From: Pomphorhynchus laevis
Lineage: Eukaryota > Acanthocephala > Palaeacanthocephala > Echinorhynchida > Pomphorhynchidae
Reading direction: 5' to 3'
Length of the DNA: 64,000 nucleotides
NCBI GenBank assembly: GCA_012934845.2
Contig: WNNJ02003661.1
Coordinates: forward strand, 51,096-115,095
Shown here: positions 59,514-64,000 of the stretch, piece after piece
Layout: the number at the start of each line of letters is the position of its first letter
Position numbering within the stretch: position 1 is the first letter of the stretch
Translations under genes and position numbers: made by a program
The notes under the pieces: model-generated
Databases searched by the model: none
What the model was told of the DNA's origin: nothing
Seen by the model: only the letters and a program-made list of their open reading frames with translations

Positions 59514-62480
59514 TTAGTTTTTAAAATAAGGAAATGCAACACGAAACATTGCTTGATCCATTCGTAGTCTTCTTTTAAAAGCACTAAGTGAACTGCATCC
59601 AACGGTGTCTGCATCAAGGTTGTTCCACAGCTCAACAATTCTTCTATCAAATTGCATCGCGCCCAATTTCTGTACTCTGTTTCTTCGAATAGTTAAAGAA
59701 TGACCGCGAAGAACATTTGAACAACGTAGTTGAACCCTACTCCGAAGAGGGTGATGAGGACGTTGGAATAAATGCCAAACAAGGCACATATCCATGTACC
59801 GACGGGTCCATGTGACGGTCTCAAGTCCTAATGATCTCAGTCTGTCTTCATAAGGCAGCGACGCCAACTTTGGTGCTAGCTTTGTTGCCCTGCGAAGTAC
59901 CCTCTCTGATTTCTTATGTTCATGCACAGTACGTGGGTATACAACCGGAGCTGCATATAAAAGTCTACTCAATACATGTGCTAAAATCAGAGGCCGAAGA
60001 GCAGTCGGATTAACGCGAACAAACGCGCGTCGAATCATACCTATCATTTTATTGGAGTTGGCACAAGCTTGATCAGTGTGCTTTTTGGTTGATAAATTAG
60101 AGGTAACCCATACTCCTAAATCTTTGTAACTATCGACACTTTCCACAATACAGTCCTTATATGTGTAACAAGCTGATGTTAGTTGCTTGCGAGCATTACC
60201 AATAATACGCATGTGTTTGCATTTCGAAACATTTATCACAAGCTTGTTTAACGCCGCCCACAACTCCAAATTATCTATGTCAGTTTGCAAATTATCAACA
60301 TCCTCACATGAATGAATGGGCCGCCATATTTTTAAGTCATCTGCATACAAACATGATCGAGAGCGAATGCACCCAGGCAAATCGTTAACATAAATGCTGA
60401 ATAAAAGCGGACCCAAAACTGAACCTTGAGGTACTCCAATATGACATTCTCTAGACACAGACAATGACCAATCGACAAGTACTCGAAAGCAACGATCACG
60501 AAGAAATTCTCTAATCCAATCAACTATTATGTTTGGGAGTCCAGTATTGACAAGTTTCTGAAGAAGTAGACCATGATCTACTCTATCAAAAGCTTTAGAA
60601 AAGTCGAAGAATATAATGTCTGTATCGATATAATGTGTCTTATTCGCTGTCCAATCAAGATGAGCATCAAGCAAATTTGAAACAGTTGAATAACCCTCCC
60701 GAAATCCGTGCTGATTAGGGACTAAAATTTTTCCTACACGAAAAAACTCAACCATGTAGCGATGCACAAACCTCTCCAACACTCTACAGCAAATGCAGGT
60801 AATGCTCACCGGCCTATAATTCTCGACGGAAGAGCGATCTCCCTTCTTGAAGTAGGGAAGAACAATTGACTGCTTCCACACATTAGGAAGAGATCTTTCC
60901 AAGATTGACTGGCGAAAAATTGCACAGAGAGGAACGCAAATTGAGCCTGCTAATCTGCGCAGATAAACAGAAGGTAGTAAGTCACAACCTCTTGAATTAT
61001 TTGCTTTTAGACGGCGTAATTCGGAATAGACTTTAGCTGGCGTTATCAAATTGTCAAGGTCCAACTCAAGACACGTGTCAGAGTAAGTGTTCAGCACACT
61101 AGATTCCATACAAAAAGTTTGATGTTCATTTGCGGGCTCTACTGAAGTGCAATAGTGTGCCGCAAACTCTTCAGCTAGGTCATTCGCAGAAATGTCATAG
61201 AAGTAGTGACAAATCGAAGAATCAACAGCTCCCCTGCTTGATAGGTACTGAAAAAGGACCTTTAAATCGTATTTACACTTGTTAGCTAATGCATTCTCAA
61301 ATGCACACCGCTTCTTTCTCTTCAATGAATTGAATAAATTTCTTGCCTGTTTAAAAACATCATAACTACACTCCCCAACTTTGTAGCGATTGAAGATCAA
61401 ATTACGAGTCCTCAATGCTGAACGTAACTCAGAATCGAACCAGGGAGAATCTTTTCGACGTGTCCTGCTTCTAAGTGGAGAGAATAAAATAAGCAGCGAC
61501 TCTAAGGTTCTCTGAAAGTAATTCCACGCGCCGTGTACTCCAACAACAGCGGGATCTGGCCAGGTAACTGTTGAAAGTATTGACTTAATTGCACCTGTGT
61601 TGGTTTTGAAAGCATTAACCACTTGATTTTCACGCGGACCTCGAGTATCTTCTTGAAACCTTAACCTAATGATCAATACGCAATGATCAGACATACCGAT
61701 CGGGGCATCATAACGGATAGCGTTAATAATCTCACTGTTCGAAGATAAACATACATCTAATAGAGATCTACTGTCACTAGCAAAACGAGTGAAATTTTGA
61801 ACATGCTGAGTTAAACCACAATAGATGATACACTCCAGAAGGTCATAGGAAGCATGGTCACAAGTAGGAAAAGCCGTATACGAATTCCAATCAACCGAAG
61901 GCATATTCAAGTCACCAAGTATTAAAACATTGGAGGTACCTTTAGAATAAAGTTCTACTTCCCCAATCAGTTTATCTGTGGCGGCCAAGGGTGAACGATA
62001 TACTACCCCCAGAACAAGCGGAGCGGTATGCATGAATTTTACCCGACACCACAAACTTTCGACTTTATTAGAAGAAGAAGTGCTAAGAATAGTTACTTTC
62101 ACATCGTTGCTCACATAAAGAATAACACCTCCACCTCTTCCACTTTTACGATCACTGCGGAAAACCCGATAACCAGGGATGGAGACTTCATTATCAATAA
62201 TATCACTATATAGCCATGATTCTGTGATAGCGAGTAATTTAGGACGAATTAACTGAACTCTATATCTCAGTTCATCTATCTTCGATATAAGACTGCGAAC
62301 ATTACCATGGAGTATTTCACAATGCCCCAACATACCTCTGGGAGTATTCCTATCACCCCTTACACATCCAAATAACCCGGACGCTAAACCATTTAGACTC
62401 TGATAGGCAGAGTAGACGAGCCCGTTTCGATTACAGAATGCACGCGAGGCGACATGACTAGTGGGCTCCAACTCAGCCAA
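59514..62480 (-). CDS. CR1/L2-like LINE ORF2: APE endonuclease and reverse transcriptase
   Basis: One uninterrupted frame of 988 codons. Endonuclease (about residues 55-270): ILHGNVRSL, ITESWL, GGGVILYV, GDLNMPSVDWN, GMSDHCVLII. RT (about 480-760): WKQSIVLPYFKKGD, NYRPVSIT, FDFSKAFDRVDHGLL, GVPQGSVLGPLLFSIYVNDL, catalytic LYADDLKIW. The C-terminal region has RRATKLAPKLASLPYEDRLR, common in CR1/L2/Rex-like elements. In target-primed reverse transcription the endonuclease nicks host DNA and the RT copies the element's RNA there. All catalytic residues visible are present, so it could be active. It overlaps ORF1 by 88 nt in another frame. Confidence 0.9.
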   Translation of the reverse strand: MAELEPTSHVASRAFCNRNGLVYSAYQSLNGLASGLFGCVRGDRNTPRGMLGHCEILHGNVRSLISKIDELRYRVQLIRPKLLAITESWLYSDIIDNEVSIPGYRVFRSDRKSGRGGGVILYVSNDVKVTILSTSSSNKVESLWCRVKFMHTAPLVLGVVYRSPLAATDKLIGEVELYSKGTSNVLILGDLNMPSVDWNSYTAFPTCDHASYDLLECIIYCGLTQHVQNFTRFASDSRSLLDVCLSSNSEIINAIRYDAPIGMSDHCVLIIRLRFQEDTRGPRENQVVNAFKTNTGAIKSILSTVTWPDPAVVGVHGAWNYFQRTLESLLILFSPLRSRTRRKDSPWFDSELRSALRTRNLIFNRYKVGECSYDVFKQARNLFNSLKRKKRCAFENALANKCKYDLKVLFQYLSSRGAVDSSICHYFYDISANDLAEEFAAHYCTSVEPANEHQTFCMESSVLNTYSDTCLELDLDNLITPAKVYSELRRLKANNSRGCDLLPSVYLRRLAGSICVPLCAIFRQSILERSLPNVWKQSIVLPYFKKGDRSSVENYRPVSITCICCRVLERFVHRYMVEFFRVGKILVPNQHGFREGYSTVSNLLDAHLDWTANKTHYIDTDIIFFDFSKAFDRVDHGLLLQKLVNTGLPNIIVDWIREFLRDRCFRVLVDWSLSVSRECHIGVPQGSVLGPLLFSIYVNDLPGCIRSRSCLYADDLKIWRPIHSCEDVDNLQTDIDNLELWAALNKLVINVSKCKHMRIIGNARKQLTSACYTYKDCIVESVDSYKDLGVWVTSNLSTKKHTDQACANSNKMIGMIRRAFVRVNPTALRPLILAHVLSRLLYAAPVVYPRTVHEHKKSERVLRRATKLAPKLASLPYEDRLRSLGLETVTWTRRYMDMCLVWHLFQRPHHPLRSRVQLRCSNVLRGHSLTIRRNRVQKLGAMQFDRRIVELWNNLDADTVGCSSLSAFKRRLRMDQAMFRVAFPYFKN

Positions 62481-63856
62481 GTGCGTCGCTTCACAATCTG
62501 AAAATTTTTCACATAGAGATTTGTTTCTCCTTTAGCAACACGAGATGATAGTTCTTTTTTAACCTTCGATAATTTTTTTCGTTCTGATACATCAAGATCT
62601 TTCAGCAGTCGAATATTAGACCCTTTGAGACGGAACGAGTTTCTCAACATTAAGGTAGCATGAAGTTGGTTATGGAAGACAGCTTTGAGTAGTCGGGGTT
62701 TATTATTTAAAGCATTACGCTTACCTAGACGGAAAAGAGCGATAAGTTTAACTTTTTGGACTGTCTCGATGTCACAGGAGCCAAGTACATGTGCCAGAAT
62801 AGACCTCAAACTCTGAATGTCGTCATTCAGTCGTGCTTGCGCATTCTCGAAGATAGACTCGGGCACATTAGCTAGAATAACTGAGCAACCTCTATTATAT
62901 ATCCGCTTATTTGAGATCACCCTATCGAGACCATCACAGGACACAGCAGATTGTGTATCTGTACATGCACGTAAGCTGGGTATTTGAGTATCCGTTTTAA
63001 CAATATTCCGCAAGCTAGATAAGTCTGTCTGGGTATGTGAATCATGAGACTCTAAAGAACTTGATGGTGACATCAAGGTGACGTGTGCGTTGCCCGAGGA
63101 AACGCCCTGACCATCTTTGTTTGAGATATTACGAAATGTCGCATTGTGAGCATTCGGCATCTTCGGTGTATCACTTTGTGAAATCGCTTCATCAGACAGA
63201 ATATATTTCGAGACTTCGTCATACTGTCTTGACACTGAATTTGGAGTTGAATAGGAAGAACGCAAATATCCCCGCTTCCAAATACGGGATGCTACAGGTC
63301 CATTGCTGCCTACATAAGCTCCAGTTGTCCGAGTTCGGTTGTCAATATGTAAAGAAAGATCGGCAGAAGGACGATCAACGACAACGCATGTAGTCATATC
63401 GTTCGTAGTCTGTGATACTTTAGGGACTGTATTATCAGCAATTTGTTGCAATTTGCGATCGCTTGTATTCTCATCAAGGGGAATAACGCAGGCAGTCGTA
63501 TCATCACCAACCCGCGCATCCACAGGAACTACATTTTTAAAAGGATGTTGAGCTTTGGAAGAGGATATTTTATCGTCCATGAGAACGGTTCGACTTAGAG
63601 ATTGATTATGTGCTTCTTCAAATTCGACCAAACGTCTTCTCAAAATATTAAGCTCCTTCACAGCACAAAAGCCACATAAATAAGCATCATCGGAATTCTT
63701 TTTTAACTTGCTCATACAAATAGTGGTCCAGGTGTCACACAAATCGTTCGAACACTGGACTTGGACAGATGTACACTCATCAATTATGCTTGCGTTTAGA
63801 GATACGGTGTTTACATTTGACTTCTTAGCTTTAAGCTTCGATGTTTTTCGTGTCAT
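62393..63856 (-). CDS. CR1/L2-like LINE ORF1 (PHD-like finger, RNA-binding region)
   Basis: A 487-codon frame from ATG at 63,856. Residues about 30-70 form a PHD-like finger (VQCSNDLCDTWTTICMSKLK then LCGFC). A low-complexity Ser/Asp-rich middle (about 100-310) follows. The last third (about 320-460: ILANVPESIFENAQARLNDD, IALFRLGKRNALNNKPRLLK, DLDVSERKKLSKVKKELSSR) matches the conserved C-terminal region of ORF1 proteins in such LINEs, thought to bind RNA. Its end overlaps the ORF2 start, so ORF2 is probably made by reinitiation or frameshift. Intact frame. Confidence 0.85.
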   Translation of the reverse strand: MTRKTSKLKAKKSNVNTVSLNASIIDECTSVQVQCSNDLCDTWTTICMSKLKKNSDDAYLCGFCAVKELNILRRRLVEFEEAHNQSLSRTVLMDDKISSSKAQHPFKNVVPVDARVGDDTTACVIPLDENTSDRKLQQIADNTVPKVSQTTNDMTTCVVVDRPSADLSLHIDNRTRTTGAYVGSNGPVASRIWKRGYLRSSYSTPNSVSRQYDEVSKYILSDEAISQSDTPKMPNAHNATFRNISNKDGQGVSSGNAHVTLMSPSSSLESHDSHTQTDLSSLRNIVKTDTQIPSLRACTDTQSAVSCDGLDRVISNKRIYNRGCSVILANVPESIFENAQARLNDDIQSLRSILAHVLGSCDIETVQKVKLIALFRLGKRNALNNKPRLLKAVFHNQLHATLMLRNSFRLKGSNIRLLKDLDVSERKKLSKVKKELSSRVAKGETNLYVKNFQIVKRRTWLSWSPLVMSPRVHSVIETGSSTLPIRV

Positions 63857-64000
63857 TATGTGTTTTGTTCCGCTGGCAAGTTGTTTTGTAAATGTATGTT
63901 TATATATTGTGTGTTTAAGCTGTTTAAATTTTTTGTTCTAGTTGTTCTTTTTGTTTAAGTTGTTTAGAAATTATCTTGAACACTTATAACTTCTTCTTGA
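63857..64000 (-). mobile_element. 5' UTR of the CR1/L2-like LINE, cut by the window edge
   Basis: Less AT-rich sequence continues upstream of ORF1 to the end of the window. The element's 5' end and target-site duplication are not visible. Confidence 0.5.

Overview
This is a strongly AT-rich stretch of an animal nuclear genome. It has spliced genes with TE-filled introns, several kinds of non-LTR and Penelope-like retroelements, long (TA)n tracts, minisatellites and no operons or bacterial signals. The mix (ABCA/ABCG-type transporters, Penelope-like elements of two kinds, R2-group, RTE-like and CR1-like LINEs, hammerhead ribozymes) fits an invertebrate, but I cannot fix the phylum.

Host genes. 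The backbone is one minus-strand ABCA-type transporter gene. I could trace nine exons from 51,526 down to 15,957. Every exon junction is in phase, and the conserved ABC motifs fall in the right order: TMD, Walker A, Q-loop, LSGG, Walker B, H-loop, C-terminal linker. The LSGG signature itself is split by a 9.3-kb intron. The last intron (14.3 kb) holds a tandem LINE array. The gene ends after a single TMD-NBD, with AATAAA 26 nt after the stop, so it looks like a half-size ABCA of about 810 residues. A paralogous ABCA 3' exon lies upstream at 57.9-58.2 kb in the same orientation, and a possible ABCG-like exon at 55.3-55.5 kb. Two phase-compatible plus-strand exons (3.7 and 10.1 kb) mark an unidentified convergent gene.

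Retroelements, left to right. 0-13 kb and 17.6-19.6 kb: many broken copies, in both orientations, of one Penelope-like family with Naiad/Chlamys-type RT motifs, plus two C-terminal GIY-YIG remnants of other Penelope-like elements, an LTR-element gag fossil, an MITE and LINE scraps. 19.8-29.1 kb: three broken R2-group LINEs, head to tail, with an N-terminal Cys cluster, RT and restriction-like endonuclease, plus an extra endonuclease scrap. 29-34.3 kb: long (TA)n tracts, a 49-bp perfect hairpin, a 5'-truncated GIY-YIG Penelope-like element with an inverted duplicate of its 3' end, a structurally canonical hammerhead ribozyme (31.45 kb), and a retrozyme-like repeat with a second hammerhead (33.2-34.2 kb). 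34-51 kb: ABCA introns with a 13-bp minisatellite, dispersed repeats and more Penelope-like tails. 51.6-52.8 kb: a head-to-head 313-bp satellite. 52.9-57.6 kb: RTE-like LINE tails and a decayed LINE RT. 59.4-64 kb: an apparently intact two-ORF CR1/L2-like LINE (PHD-type ORF1; APE endonuclease plus RT ORF2).

The most interesting theme is the density of hammerhead ribozymes and hammerhead-like hairpins tied to Penelope-like and small non-coding repeats, many inside introns of one ABC transporter gene and several bounded by (TA)n tracts.
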